Source: JANQMY01 sp965228775
GTDB lineage: Bacteria; Pseudomonadota; Alphaproteobacteria; JANQMY01
Direction: 5' to 3'
Assembly: GCA_965228775.1 (NCBI GenBank)
Contig: OZ245840.1
Coordinates: 3,906,001 to 3,970,000 of the forward strand
DNA: 64,000 bases
Of this stretch, positions 33,041 through 41,670 are shown one piece after another. The stretch's first letter is position 1, and every line of letters starts with the position of its first letter. The notes below the pieces were generated by a model, which saw nothing but the letters and a program-made list of their open reading frames with translations, ran no database searches and had not been told where the DNA came from. Position numbers and translations under genes: made by a program.

Positions 33041-33802
33041 TTAGAACTCCATCGGCGTTTTGATGTGCTTGTCGAAAATGAAGTCGCGCTGCTCGAATAG
33101 GGCGGCATCCAAATTGGCCCACTGCTTTCCACCGGCCTCCCACATCGCTCGCGTGGTTTCGTTCATTGGATTGATTTCCGGACTGGAAACGCGAAAGGGT
33201 TGTGAAAAGAACGCCCAATAAAGGTCTGCTGCTGTCAGGGAATCTCCAACAAGATATTGGCTGCCGGCTTTGCGTTGAGCATGGACCTGATCGGTCAGCA
33301 TGCCGATGATGTCGTTCATGCGTATCAGAGAGGCTTCGAAAGCTTCTTGTGTGTATCCGTACTCAACAAACATGGGGGTTCTTAGGACAGCGTCGCCTTG
33401 CGCTTTGTAGCCAGCATGAAGCATCCCCATTCGGGCTTGCCAGACCAGACCGCCCTCATCCGCCAATTCGCTGACAATGCCGACCATCTGCATACGGTTC
33501 TTGATATCGACAGGTACAAGTGATGGGCCGCTGCCCAAACGTTCTGCAAGTGTCATGATCTCATGCCAGCGCACGCGCGGGGGCTCGTCATTATATATTA
33601 CCACCGGTCCGTTCCGGTGGCGTGTCCATTCCACCAGTTCCGGATTTTCTTCGCCGCCTTTTTGTTCCACGGCAACAAACGGAATGTCGTGATGTTCGAA
33701 CATGGCCTTTGCCGCCATGCCCCAGGGGCTTGGAACACCGCGCACGAAGGCCACGCGCAATCCATCCATGCCACGCGCAGCGGCGACGTCTACATATTCC
33801 AT
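33041..33802 (-). CDS. GST-like protein (thioredoxin-fold plus helical C-terminal domain), paralog 1
   Basis: This 253-residue protein is similar along its length to the gene at 37852-38616. Shared features are the N-terminal GVPSPW/GVPGPW, VAVEQKGGEENPELVEWT/VPVAQVGGGQNEDLVAWT, PVVIYNDEPPR/PVAVYNNEPPR, QARMGMLHAGYKA and YLVGDSLTAADLYWAFF. The last is the GST C-terminal N-capping motif region, while the first half has a thioredoxin-like pattern. Catalytic Ser/Cys/Tyr positions of ordinary GSTs are not obvious. The function is unknown. It is co-directional with the alpha/beta hydrolase gene just upstream. TAGGAG precedes the ATG. Confidence 0.82.
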   Translation of the reverse strand: MEYVDVAAARGMDGLRVAFVRGVPSPWGMAAKAMFEHHDIPFVAVEQKGGEENPELVEWTRHRNGPVVIYNDEPPRVRWHEIMTLAERLGSGPSLVPVDIKNRMQMVGIVSELADEGGLVWQARMGMLHAGYKAQGDAVLRTPMFVEYGYTQEAFEASLIRMNDIIGMLTDQVHAQRKAGSQYLVGDSLTAADLYWAFFSQPFRVSSPEINPMNETTRAMWEAGGKQWANLDAALFEQRDFIFDKHIKTPMEF

Positions 33803-33817
33803 GTCAAATACTCCTAG

Positions 33818-34588
33818 TTATCGATAAATTGCCCGGCGCCATCCCCGTTTGGAGAACGGCCGCCATTGGTCCAGAGGCTGGCTCAGCCGTTCGGCGATGG
33901 CGTACAACACGAACCCGTTGACGCCTAAGCCGCAATGGCTGCCCGGTACTTCAATATTCTCTGTCGTGTCCGATTGTGGCTCCATGCAGCTTTGCCAAGC
34001 AACAATGCCGTCTGTCTTTGAATAGATTGCGGTCGATGGCACGGGCGGCGGCAGATGAAGATTGGCCATAGTCTCAGCCCGTCCACTTTCCGCGCGGCCC
34101 CTATTCAAAGACCGGTATATATTCCCCGTATTGCTGGCCTGTCCACGCATGGCGAAAGGGCTGCCTAAGGTGATCACCTGACGAACGGCATCCGGCCGGC
34201 GTTTCGCGATTTCGCGAGCGTAAACACCACCCAGGCTCCAGCCCACCAGCGATACCTTGCGGCCGGATCTTGCATATATTTCGTTCACGCGGCCCAGCAT
34301 CATGTCCCAGGTCTTGCCGCGTGGCCCGAGGTTGCGGCCCAACAGCCAGGGTTCCGCTGCGTATCTTTTTCGTTCCAGAAAGTCTCTCAGGATTTCCGTC
34401 GACCGGTCGCTCGCCATAAAGCCGGGCAAGACGAGAACGGGATGGCCATCTCCATGGGGCACGCTAAACAGCAGTGGGGCGGCGGTGCCCAGTGTCATTC
34501 CCTCAAACAGAGCGCGGGGCAATTCCGCCAGCATGAGGGCGCGTGACGGCCTCTGATGCGGTTCATCAATTATGTCCACGTTCGCCAT
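33818..34588 (-). CDS. Alpha/beta hydrolase
   Basis: This 256-residue protein has the nucleophile elbow GWSLGG, an upstream VLVLPGFMASDRST oxyanion region, and a late Ser-His-Cys segment (VPGSHCGLGVN) in which the His is the probable catalytic base. There is no signal peptide. The ATG at 34588 has GGGGAAGGGA upstream. A GTG 42 bases earlier would add 14 acidic residues. It may act on an ester or lactone. It lies 15 bp upstream of the GST-like gene, so the two are probably one transcript. Confidence 0.85.
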   Translation of the reverse strand: MANVDIIDEPHQRPSRALMLAELPRALFEGMTLGTAAPLLFSVPHGDGHPVLVLPGFMASDRSTEILRDFLERKRYAAEPWLLGRNLGPRGKTWDMMLGRVNEIYARSGRKVSLVGWSLGGVYAREIAKRRPDAVRQVITLGSPFAMRGQASNTGNIYRSLNRGRAESGRAETMANLHLPPPVPSTAIYSKTDGIVAWQSCMEPQSDTTENIEVPGSHCGLGVNGFVLYAIAERLSQPLDQWRPFSKRGWRRAIYR

Positions 34589-34770
34589 TGCGTCCGAATC
34601 CCTTCCCCAATCATCGTAGTCTGGCTTCACGCTAGCTCAACTGACCAAGTTTGCAAAATCATCCGTTGATTTTGCCCAAAACCAAGTCCATTGAGTCCGC
34701 TAAGATGATTTTGGCGGTCTTCGGAATGGGGCGACGTGATTCGTCTGCTGTAAAGATTGGGAGTGAAGGA

Positions 34771-35445
34771 ATGAGACATGTGATGATCATCGGGGCCGAT
34801 CGCGGAATCGGCGCCGCATTGGTGCGGGAATACAAGGGGCAAGGTCATGATGTGACGGCGGTTTGTTTTCAAGATGGCGATCATTGGTACAAGGAAGGTG
34901 TTCGTGTGATCCCCGATGTCGATGTGACAAAAGATGCGGCGGTCCGCTCATTGGCGGAACAAATGGAAGAGATGCCGATTGATGAGCTTGTCCATGTATC
35001 GGGAGTTGGCGCCTTCGAAAAGTGGGGTGAGATTGATTTCGATGTAATGATGGATCACTACAATCTGAATGCTCTGGGCCCCTTGCGCGTCAGTCATGCG
35101 CTTGCGGATAATTTTTCACCAGGGGGAAAGATAGGCATTGTCACCAGCCGAATGGGCTCGATCGGGGACAACCAATCAGGGCGAATGTACAGCTATCGAA
35201 TGTCCAAAGCCGCAGCCAACATGTTGGGTGTCACGCTCTATCACCAATTCCGTCCGCGAGATGTGGCTGTCATGCTCCTTCATCCGGGTACGGTGGCAAC
35301 CGAAATGACAAAAGGCGCTAAAGACTGGGACACGTTCACAACGCCCGAAGAATCCGCGGCCGGGCTCTATAAACAGATGCAGGCGCTTGGCCCTGAAACA
35401 CCGCCGGAATTCCGCCATCAGGACGGCACGCTCCTCCCTTGGTAA
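34771..35445 (+). CDS. Short-chain dehydrogenase/reductase
   Basis: This 224-residue protein has the NAD(P) motif IIGADRGIGAAL and the active-site Ser (VTSRMGSI) plus Tyr-Lys pair (YSYRMSKAA). The DVDVTKD segment contacts the adenine ring. It is shorter than classical SDRs and resembles the C-factor/CsgA-like group (LNALGPLRVSHAL, PGTVATEMT). The ATG at 34771 was chosen for its GGGAG ribosome binding site. The earlier in-frame start lacks family similarity. It is divergent from the hydrolase/GST-like pair. Confidence 0.88.
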   Translation: MRHVMIIGADRGIGAALVREYKGQGHDVTAVCFQDGDHWYKEGVRVIPDVDVTKDAAVRSLAEQMEEMPIDELVHVSGVGAFEKWGEIDFDVMMDHYNLNALGPLRVSHALADNFSPGGKIGIVTSRMGSIGDNQSGRMYSYRMSKAAANMLGVTLYHQFRPRDVAVMLLHPGTVATEMTKGAKDWDTFTTPEESAAGLYKQMQALGPETPPEFRHQDGTLLPW

Positions 35446-35742
35446 ATGGGCCTTGGTAATTGAGCGACAATGTAGCTGCCGCAAAAAATTCAAGGTGTTC
35501 TCGAAATAGTGACCGATTTGGGATTCCCTGGGCCTGGGCAAATCAGTTAGCGTCCTTATATTGCCGATACAGACAACTTTGCGAGGATCCCATGGCACGC
35601 CTGTCCGGTTGCCTTTGGTACGGCCATAAGGGCGTAGATTCCTTCCCGGAACAGGCGCCGACTTAGGACTGCGGTGAGCGCGGCGAAAGCCTGCGCATGT
35701 CTTTCTTCCATTCCTTTTGATCCGTAACCAATCGGGTGAACC

Positions 35743-36684
35743 ATGACTGATGCGGCGCGACTAGAAGATCGCGGCATCAAGCTAACCATTTACGGCGCTG
35801 GCTTTTTTGTGGCGCTGGCATTCGGCTTTGCTTATGCAACGCACTCCGACGGCGTGTGGCTGGACGGTGCGTATTCGGCGGTTGAAACATTAATCGCGAT
35901 ACTGAGTTTATTTGTGGCGCGTCTGGTGGCGCGCCCTGGGGATGAGACCTATCCCTTTGGCTATGCCGCCTTTGAACCATTGTTGGTCTTGGCCAAAGGT
36001 CTGATCATCTTGGTTGTCCTCATTTGGGCCGGGTTTGACGCTTTCGGCCAACTTATGAATGGCGGAAACGAGACCGCTGCTGGTTTCGTCGTGTTGTACG
36101 GCCTGATTGCCGGTCTTGGCTGCTTCCTGGTTGCAAAACGGTTGAGACACTATGCCGACCGAACCGACTCCGACATTCTTCATGTGGATGCCAAGAACTG
36201 GATGATCGATGGTGGCCTGTCGCTCGGGATTGCCGTTGCCTTTGGTATCGCTTTTCTGTTGGAACGCAGCGCGTATGCAGCATGGGCACCCATTGTCGAC
36301 CCCGCTGTGGTATTGGCGATGGTGTTGTGTACGATTTTTATTCCGGTACAGATTATTCGGCAAAGTTGGTCTGAGCTAACGCAGCGGTCGATTGACACGG
36401 AAGACAAGGCTAATCAGCAAGAATTGGCGGAAGAAGTGTTGAAACCTTATGGTGCGCCGGAATTTCGTTTGAGGTCCGTGTGGCAAGGACGCGAACTGTA
36501 CAGTCATATCTATGTGCTGCTGCCCAAGTCCGGCAAACATCCATTGGCGGATGTGGTCGCCCAGGACAGGGTACGTCAGGAGTTGCCAAAGCGATTCCTT
36601 GATCTTGCCCCCGTTGTCTCCATGGATGTGGTGTTCACCGCCGACCGGGACCTTGCCGATGGTCCGCAAAAATTCGCGAGATAA
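35743..36684 (+). CDS. Cation diffusion facilitator family efflux protein
   Basis: This 313-residue integral membrane protein has about six transmembrane segments between residues 12 and 210 and a C-terminal cytoplasmic domain. The CDF pattern is visible: WLDGAYSAVETLIAI in segment 2, RPGDETYPFGYAAFEPL in the loop, and HVDAKNWMIDGGLSLGI in segment 5 with the metal-binding His/Asp pair. The segment-2 site is less canonical than in YiiP. Members export Zn, Fe, Mn or Co in exchange for protons. The metal is unknown. The 297 bp upstream hold no recognisable gene. Confidence 0.85.
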   Translation: MTDAARLEDRGIKLTIYGAGFFVALAFGFAYATHSDGVWLDGAYSAVETLIAILSLFVARLVARPGDETYPFGYAAFEPLLVLAKGLIILVVLIWAGFDAFGQLMNGGNETAAGFVVLYGLIAGLGCFLVAKRLRHYADRTDSDILHVDAKNWMIDGGLSLGIAVAFGIAFLLERSAYAAWAPIVDPAVVLAMVLCTIFIPVQIIRQSWSELTQRSIDTEDKANQQELAEEVLKPYGAPEFRLRSVWQGRELYSHIYVLLPKSGKHPLADVVAQDRVRQELPKRFLDLAPVVSMDVVFTADRDLADGPQKFAR

Positions 36685-36756
36685 CAGCCGCAAATCTGAG
36701 CTTTCGCGAGCAGAGTTGCGTGTTAAAGTAGTTCCAAAGACAAAGGGGGGACCGTT

Positions 36757-37515
36757 ATGCGTGCGTCAGTGTTGGGGATAATGTTGGCAGGGCTATTGGT
36801 CGGCGCTTGCGATCAAGAGTTTCTTCCCGCCGGCGACGATGAGTATGTGGCTGTTGTTGGACGCAGTTCGAAAACTGTGAGCCCAGATCAAGCCAACTTT
36901 TACGTCGCTATTCGATCAGTAGAAAAAGATGTTGCGGCGGCAAAGGATGATGTGGCGCGCAAGTCTTCGTTGCTTATCAAGTCCCTCATTGACCATGGGC
37001 TTTCGACAGCAGATATCACGACCCAAAATTTCGCGATTGGTCCCGAAACGCAGGATATCGAGGAGGATGGGCGCTATTACGAAAAGGAACTCGGGTTCTT
37101 TGCCGCTTATGAAATGGAGATTCGAACGAATGATCCGGAAAATCTCGGGAAGTTGGTCGATCTCATTACGGATTATTCTTATATGATCGAGGATTTCGAG
37201 TATTCGGTGAGAGATAGAGCTGCCCTTTTTCAAGAGATACGCAACGCTGCCATTGCAGATGCGGAAACGAAAGCTCAGCAATATGCCACGGCGAGCGGTC
37301 GCAAACTTGGACAAGCTGTAATCATCGAAGAAAGCGATGCGAACAAATACCGGCTTCGCCCAACTCTAAGGGATGGTTATAAGCGGGGGTCTCGTGGCGG
37401 ACTTGATGAAATAACCGTAACAGCTTCAAAAAGAACCTCAGGATTTACGGTGCCGTTTGCACCTCCAGATGTCACTGTAGGTTTAAGCATCTACGTGAAA
37501 TTCGAGCTTGAGTGA
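36757..37515 (+). CDS. SIMPL-domain (DUF541) lipoprotein
   Basis: This 252-residue predicted lipoprotein has signal peptide GIMLAGLLVGAC with acylated Cys18. The SIMPL domain follows: VAVVGRSSKTVSPDQANFYVAIRSVEKD, AAAKDDVARKSSLLIKSL, ITTQNFAIGPE, and the C-terminal VGLSIYVKFEL strand. Periplasmic SIMPL/Oxidative-stress-defence proteins are poorly understood. AAAGGGGGGA precedes the ATG. The gene is convergent with the MazG-like gene with no spacer. Confidence 0.88.
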   Translation: MRASVLGIMLAGLLVGACDQEFLPAGDDEYVAVVGRSSKTVSPDQANFYVAIRSVEKDVAAAKDDVARKSSLLIKSLIDHGLSTADITTQNFAIGPETQDIEEDGRYYEKELGFFAAYEMEIRTNDPENLGKLVDLITDYSYMIEDFEYSVRDRAALFQEIRNAAIADAETKAQQYATASGRKLGQAVIIEESDANKYRLRPTLRDGYKRGSRGGLDEITVTASKRTSGFTVPFAPPDVTVGLSIYVKFELE

Positions 37516-37827
37516 TCAGCGGCTCGATCCGGCATCACCTTTTGTAGTCAGGCGGTTCCGGTATTTTTGGAGTGCTGCTGTCGTCGACGCATCAAGATCG
37601 ACGTTTAGCTCGGCGGCGAGGGCGTAGAGCGAAAACGCGAGATCGCCCAGCTCTTCCCGCAGACCATCACTGACCGCGATGGGCTGTTTGCCATAATCGC
37701 TTGTTTTGAGGATCTCTTTGGCCACCTCGCCAAATTCGCTTGCCAGGTCGAGCGCGCGCGTTGCGGCGTCGCAACGCAGCTGGTTTTGTTCGATGAAAGA
37801 GGTTACTTGGTCTTGAAGGCTGGACAT
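37516..37827 (-). CDS. MazG-like nucleotide pyrophosphohydrolase
   Basis: This 103-residue protein has the all-alpha NTP pyrophosphatase metal motifs: LASEFGEVAKEIL (ExxE-like) and REELGDLAFSLYALA (ExxD). Such enzymes hydrolyse non-canonical or signalling NTPs to NMP and pyrophosphate. It lies 24 bp downstream of the GST-like paralog 2 gene on the same strand, so co-transcription is likely, with no clear functional link. Confidence 0.85.
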   Translation of the reverse strand: MSSLQDQVTSFIEQNQLRCDAATRALDLASEFGEVAKEILKTSDYGKQPIAVSDGLREELGDLAFSLYALAAELNVDLDASTTAALQKYRNRLTTKGDAGSSR

Positions 37828-37851
37828 GAGATTTGCCGTTCGGTGTTAACG

Positions 37852-38616
37852 TCAGAAGTCCAATGGCAATGTCAGGTGCTCCGTATACATCATATCCCGG
37901 TGGGCCACTAAGATTGGATCTACCGCTGCATTCACGGTGTCGTCCCGGTTCTGGTACATGGTCCGCAGATAATCCGGCATTGCGCATTGGTCTTCCGGCA
38001 AGGGGCGCACCAGGGCGCAGAAGCACGCCCAATACACATCCAGCGCTGTCAGACTGTCACCGATAAAATATTTGCTGGCCCGTGCCTTTTGTTCATGAAG
38101 CTGGCTTGCCAAAAGCCGCAATACCGCCGCTGATTTTTCGGGGGCAGCGTCGCCCGCCGTTTCCGAATAACCGTAATCATTGGCGAGCACTTCGAACCCG
38201 TCGCTCATCATGCCAGCCTTCACCGCGTCGTGCACCATCATCAGGCGCCGCTGCCAGGCGAAACCGTTTTCGCCGCAGATCTCATGAGCAAGGCCATACA
38301 TCATAGCGCGGTCGGCGGCATTGTCCGGGATAAGGCGCGGCTCAGGTTGCACGCGCTCAGCCAACGCCAAAATGTCAGTCCACGTCTCGCGCGGCGGTTC
38401 ATTATTGTAAACCGCCACCGGTGCATTACGAATGCCTGTCCAAGCCACCAGATCTTCATTTTGTCCCCCGCCGACTTGAGCGACCGGCACGAAATCAATG
38501 CCTTTCAAGCGGAAAATTTCCTTGGCCGATTCACTCCATGGCCCAGGCACGCCCATGGTCAGGGCGAGCCGCATTCCCGGCATGTCTTTCGCGACTTTTG
38601 GTTCTACATAGTCCAT
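37852..38616 (-). CDS. GST-like protein, paralog 2
   Basis: This 254-residue protein is homologous to the gene at 33041-33802 (shared GVPGPW, GGGQNEDLVAWT, VAVYNNEPPR, WQRRLMMVHDAVKAG, KYFIGDSLTALDVYWACFCA). It has a thioredoxin-like N-terminal half and a helical C-terminal half. It lies 27 bp downstream of a luciferase-like oxidoreductase gene and upstream of mazG. A role in glutathione-dependent handling of the product of that oxidoreductase is possible but unproven. CGGAG precedes the ATG. Confidence 0.82.
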   Translation of the reverse strand: MDYVEPKVAKDMPGMRLALTMGVPGPWSESAKEIFRLKGIDFVPVAQVGGGQNEDLVAWTGIRNAPVAVYNNEPPRETWTDILALAERVQPEPRLIPDNAADRAMMYGLAHEICGENGFAWQRRLMMVHDAVKAGMMSDGFEVLANDYGYSETAGDAAPEKSAAVLRLLASQLHEQKARASKYFIGDSLTALDVYWACFCALVRPLPEDQCAMPDYLRTMYQNRDDTVNAAVDPILVAHRDMMYTEHLTLPLDF

Positions 38617-38643
38617 TTTCTTATTCTCCGAAGGCTGATGGAT

Positions 38644-39540
38644 CTATGCGTACAAAGCGAAGAATTCTTCAATGGCTGTGAGTTGCCCGCCCTTCGTTGA
38701 AGAGGGCACGATGATCGGCGTGGTGACGCCTGCATCAAACCAGGCTTCGATGCCGTCGCGCACTTCGGTGGCGCTGCCGTAAAGCGTATTGTCCGAAAGC
38801 CATTTGTCGCTCATCAGGCTCGGCAGCTTGTCGAATTCCTTTGCTGAGATGGCGTTTTCGATGGCTTCCATCTCTTCCACATAACCGCAGGCTTTCCAGT
38901 AATTGCGATAGTTCGGAAGCTGCACATACATGGTCAGTGTTTTCTTGTTCACGGCGGCGGCCGCATCTTTGTCATCGTCAATCACGGTAGGGATCATGTC
39001 GCCGATAAAGAAGTTTTCCTTGCCGCTGACGGCTTTGAGTTGTTCCGGCATCTGGCTGCGGCAACCATTGGCCCAAACCGCGCCGTCAGAGATTTCCAGC
39101 GCCAGATCCAGCATTTTGTTGCGCAATGTGGCCAGAGTGATCGGCGGGAGTTGGCCCGCTTCTTTTTCGGCCTCGCGCATGGCGGCTACATAGTCGCGAA
39201 TGTCGGCGAGAGGTTTGCCTACGCTCAGCCCATAGCGCTGATAGACCGGGCCATGGCTGACGCCGAGCCCCAAGCGAAAACGTCCGTTGCTGATCTCGTG
39301 AATGAAGGCCGACGTCCGGGCCATTTCCACCGGGTGGCGGTAATAGATCGGCTGGATCGAGGTGCCGAAGGTAATTTCGTTGGTCACATGGGCGATCGAT
39401 TGGCACAGCGCAATGGGGTCTCCCATGCTGGGGCAGTAGATGCCCGTGAAACCGCGCTTTTCCGCTTCCACCGCCACATCCAGCGTTTTCTGACGGCGGG
39501 TCGGCACGGCGGCCAAAGACATTGCGGGCATGCGGGTCAT
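38644..39540 (-). CDS. LLM-class (luciferase-like) flavin-dependent oxidoreductase
   Basis: This 298-residue TIM-barrel protein shows the bacterial luciferase-like pattern: AEKRGFTGIYCPS, ITFGTSIQPIYYRHPVEMAR, ISNGRFRLGLGVSHGPVYQRYG and a late DGIEAWFDAGVTTPIIVPS. It uses F420 or FMNH2. The Gly-Arg-Phe-Arg-Leu-Gly-Leu-Gly block is the phosphate site region. An AGGAGG ribosome binding site fixes the start. It is first in a minus-strand transcript with the GST-like gene and mazG, and is divergent from an acyl-CoA synthetase, suggesting a small catabolic region. Confidence 0.88.
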   Translation of the reverse strand: MTRMPAMSLAAVPTRRQKTLDVAVEAEKRGFTGIYCPSMGDPIALCQSIAHVTNEITFGTSIQPIYYRHPVEMARTSAFIHEISNGRFRLGLGVSHGPVYQRYGLSVGKPLADIRDYVAAMREAEKEAGQLPPITLATLRNKMLDLALEISDGAVWANGCRSQMPEQLKAVSGKENFFIGDMIPTVIDDDKDAAAAVNKKTLTMYVQLPNYRNYWKACGYVEEMEAIENAISAKEFDKLPSLMSDKWLSDNTLYGSATEVRDGIEAWFDAGVTTPIIVPSSTKGGQLTAIEEFFALYA

Positions 39541-39693
39541 GGGAGTTCCTCCTGTTTGAGTGCTGAAATTTTGGACGGACTATAGGGGCTCCGTGCGCAA
39601 TAGGTAAACCGCCATTTAAATTTGCTGTGAGAAGCGCTTGATCAGGGCGGATAAGTCGGGCATCAAACCTCAACAAATACAGCGAGGAAACAG

Positions 39694-41436
39694 ATGTCTG
39701 CAGAAAATACCGCTTGGCCCGCCATGACCATTGAAGAGGCGCATGCTTTCTTGACCGCGCCTGGGTCGCCGTTCGAGATGGAGACCGTGAATATTCGCGG
39801 GGTTGATATCCGCACCTATAAGAACGCGCCGGCCACCTTGCGGGATATTTTCGCTTTGTCCGAAGCCTGGGCCGACCGGGATTACATGGTCTATGAAGAC
39901 GAGCGGGTTACGTTTGCAGCGCACACAAAAGCGGTCAAAAAATTCGCGAATGTGCTGACCGAAAAATACGGCGTCAAGAAAGGCGACCGCGTGTGTTTGA
40001 TCATGCGGAATTATCCTGAATGGTCGGTGGCGTTTTGGGCCACCGTGTCGATCGGCGCTATCATCGTTCCGCTGAATGCCTGGTGGACAGGCCCGGAAAT
40101 GGAATATGGCATTCAAGATTCCGGGTCCTGTGTGGTGATCGCCGATGGCCGGAAACTGCAAGAGCTTGAGCCGCATGTTTACGGTCTGGAGCTTCGCGGT
40201 TTGATCGGGGTGCGGTGCCCGCGAGATAAACTCGGCCGGGCCGAAGCCTTCGAAGATCTGGTTGGAACGACGGCGGATTATGCAGGTCTTGAAGACGTCG
40301 ATTTGCCGTTGGCGGACATTCAGCCCGACGACGATATGACGATCTTCTATACCTCCGGCACAACGGGCAAGCCGAAGGGCGCATTGGGCACGCATCGTAA
40401 TGTCTCCACCAACTTGATGAGCACCTTGTTGGGGGGGGCACGCGCCTTCATGCGCCGGGGTGAAATGCCGCCAACGCCGAGCCCGGACGATCCGCAGCGG
40501 GCCATGCTGATTTCAGTGCCGCTGTTTCACGCCACGGGGTGTTATTCCATTTTGGTGCCCGTGCTGGCCGGGGGCGCTAAGCTTGTCATGATGTACAAGT
40601 GGGAGGTGGAGGAAGCACTCCAGATCATGGAACGCGAGAGAGTGAATGCGTTCGGTGGCGTTCCAGCCATCGCTTGGCAGGTGCTCGAATCTCCCAACTT
40701 CGAAAAATACGATTTGTCCTGTGTGGAAAGCGTTTCCTACGGTGGTGCACCGGCTTCTGCGGAACTGGTCCGCCGCATTAAGGAAGCCTTTCCGCAGGTG
40801 CAGCCGGGGCAGGGCTATGGGCTGACGGAGACATCCGCAATCACCACGCAGAACAGCGCGGAAGATTATCTCCATCGTCCAGACAGCGCAGGTGTGGCCG
40901 TGCCCGTGGTTGACCTCAAAGTGGTCGATACGGATGAAAAAGAACTGGCCGCCGGTGAAGTGGGCGAGCTGTGGATCAAAGGTCCGAACGTGGTCAAGGG
41001 CTATTGGAACAAACCTGAAGCCACCGCCAAATCATTCGAGGACGGATGGTTGAAAAGCGGTGATTTGGTCCGCATGGACGAGGAAGGTTTCGTCTTTATC
41101 CTTGATCGGGCAAAGGACATGCTGATCCGGGGCGGAGAGAATATCTACTGCGTGGAAGTGGAAAATGCTCTCTACAACCACCCAGCCGTTATGGATGCGG
41201 CCGTGGTTGGTATTCCGCACAAGGTTTTGGGCGAAGAAGTGGGCGCTGTGGTGCAACTGTCCCCTGGACAAACGGCAAGCCAGGAAGAACTTCAGGCCCA
41301 TGTTTCGGGTCAGCTCGCCGCTTTCAAGGTGCCGATTGCGATCGAAACCCAGGAAGAACCACTTGAGCGCAATGCTAATGGTAAGATCCTTAAGCCGCCC
41401 CTGCGTGAGCGGATGGAAAAATATTCTCGCGGCTAA
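39694..41436 (+). CDS. AMP-forming acyl-CoA synthetase
   Basis: This 580-residue ANL-superfamily enzyme activates a carboxylic acid to its CoA thioester through an acyl-adenylate. Visible motifs are the P-loop-like FYTSGTTGKPKGA (about residue 218), the GQGYGLTETSA adenylate site, the hinge DRAKDMLIRGGENIYC and the C-terminal catalytic lysine in NANGKILK. It lies divergent from the LLM oxidoreductase gene. Chain length preference cannot be read. GAGGAAACAG precedes the ATG. Confidence 0.93.
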   Translation: MSAENTAWPAMTIEEAHAFLTAPGSPFEMETVNIRGVDIRTYKNAPATLRDIFALSEAWADRDYMVYEDERVTFAAHTKAVKKFANVLTEKYGVKKGDRVCLIMRNYPEWSVAFWATVSIGAIIVPLNAWWTGPEMEYGIQDSGSCVVIADGRKLQELEPHVYGLELRGLIGVRCPRDKLGRAEAFEDLVGTTADYAGLEDVDLPLADIQPDDDMTIFYTSGTTGKPKGALGTHRNVSTNLMSTLLGGARAFMRRGEMPPTPSPDDPQRAMLISVPLFHATGCYSILVPVLAGGAKLVMMYKWEVEEALQIMERERVNAFGGVPAIAWQVLESPNFEKYDLSCVESVSYGGAPASAELVRRIKEAFPQVQPGQGYGLTETSAITTQNSAEDYLHRPDSAGVAVPVVDLKVVDTDEKELAAGEVGELWIKGPNVVKGYWNKPEATAKSFEDGWLKSGDLVRMDEEGFVFILDRAKDMLIRGGENIYCVEVENALYNHPAVMDAAVVGIPHKVLGEEVGAVVQLSPGQTASQEELQAHVSGQLAAFKVPIAIETQEEPLERNANGKILKPPLRERMEKYSRG

Positions 41437-41505
41437 TTTTTGGGACTGGCTGGCTGGCCCCGTTTCCCAAACCGCAGATCGTTTGCAAATGGAGCGGGTA
41501 GATTT

Positions 41506-41618
41506 CCTCTTCTTTCGAGACGCTCGTTTCACTCGCCCTCAGGATGAGGAAATCTGAAGTTTCGTCTTTTTGCCCTCATCCTGAGGAACCGCCGCAGGCG
41601 GTGTCTCGAAGGACGAGG
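41506..41618. repeat. Inverted pair of palindromic intergenic repeat units
   Basis: Two related units of about 45 bp point in opposite directions: one on the minus strand (41549 to 41506) and one on the plus strand (41574-41618). Both start CCTCATCCTGAGG, continue through a small internal palindrome (CCGCC-GCA-GGCGG in the plus copy) and end GTCTCGAA then GAxGAGG. This layout resembles the palindromic CCTCATCCTGAGG-type intergenic repeats I recall from Rhizobiales-type genomes. The element lies between the convergent acyl-CoA synthetase and alcohol dehydrogenase genes and could terminate both. Confidence 0.75.
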
Positions 41619-41670
41619 GCGCAATGCGCAATTTCCTTATTGACCGTCAGGTCTAATACCTAAAGCCAAT

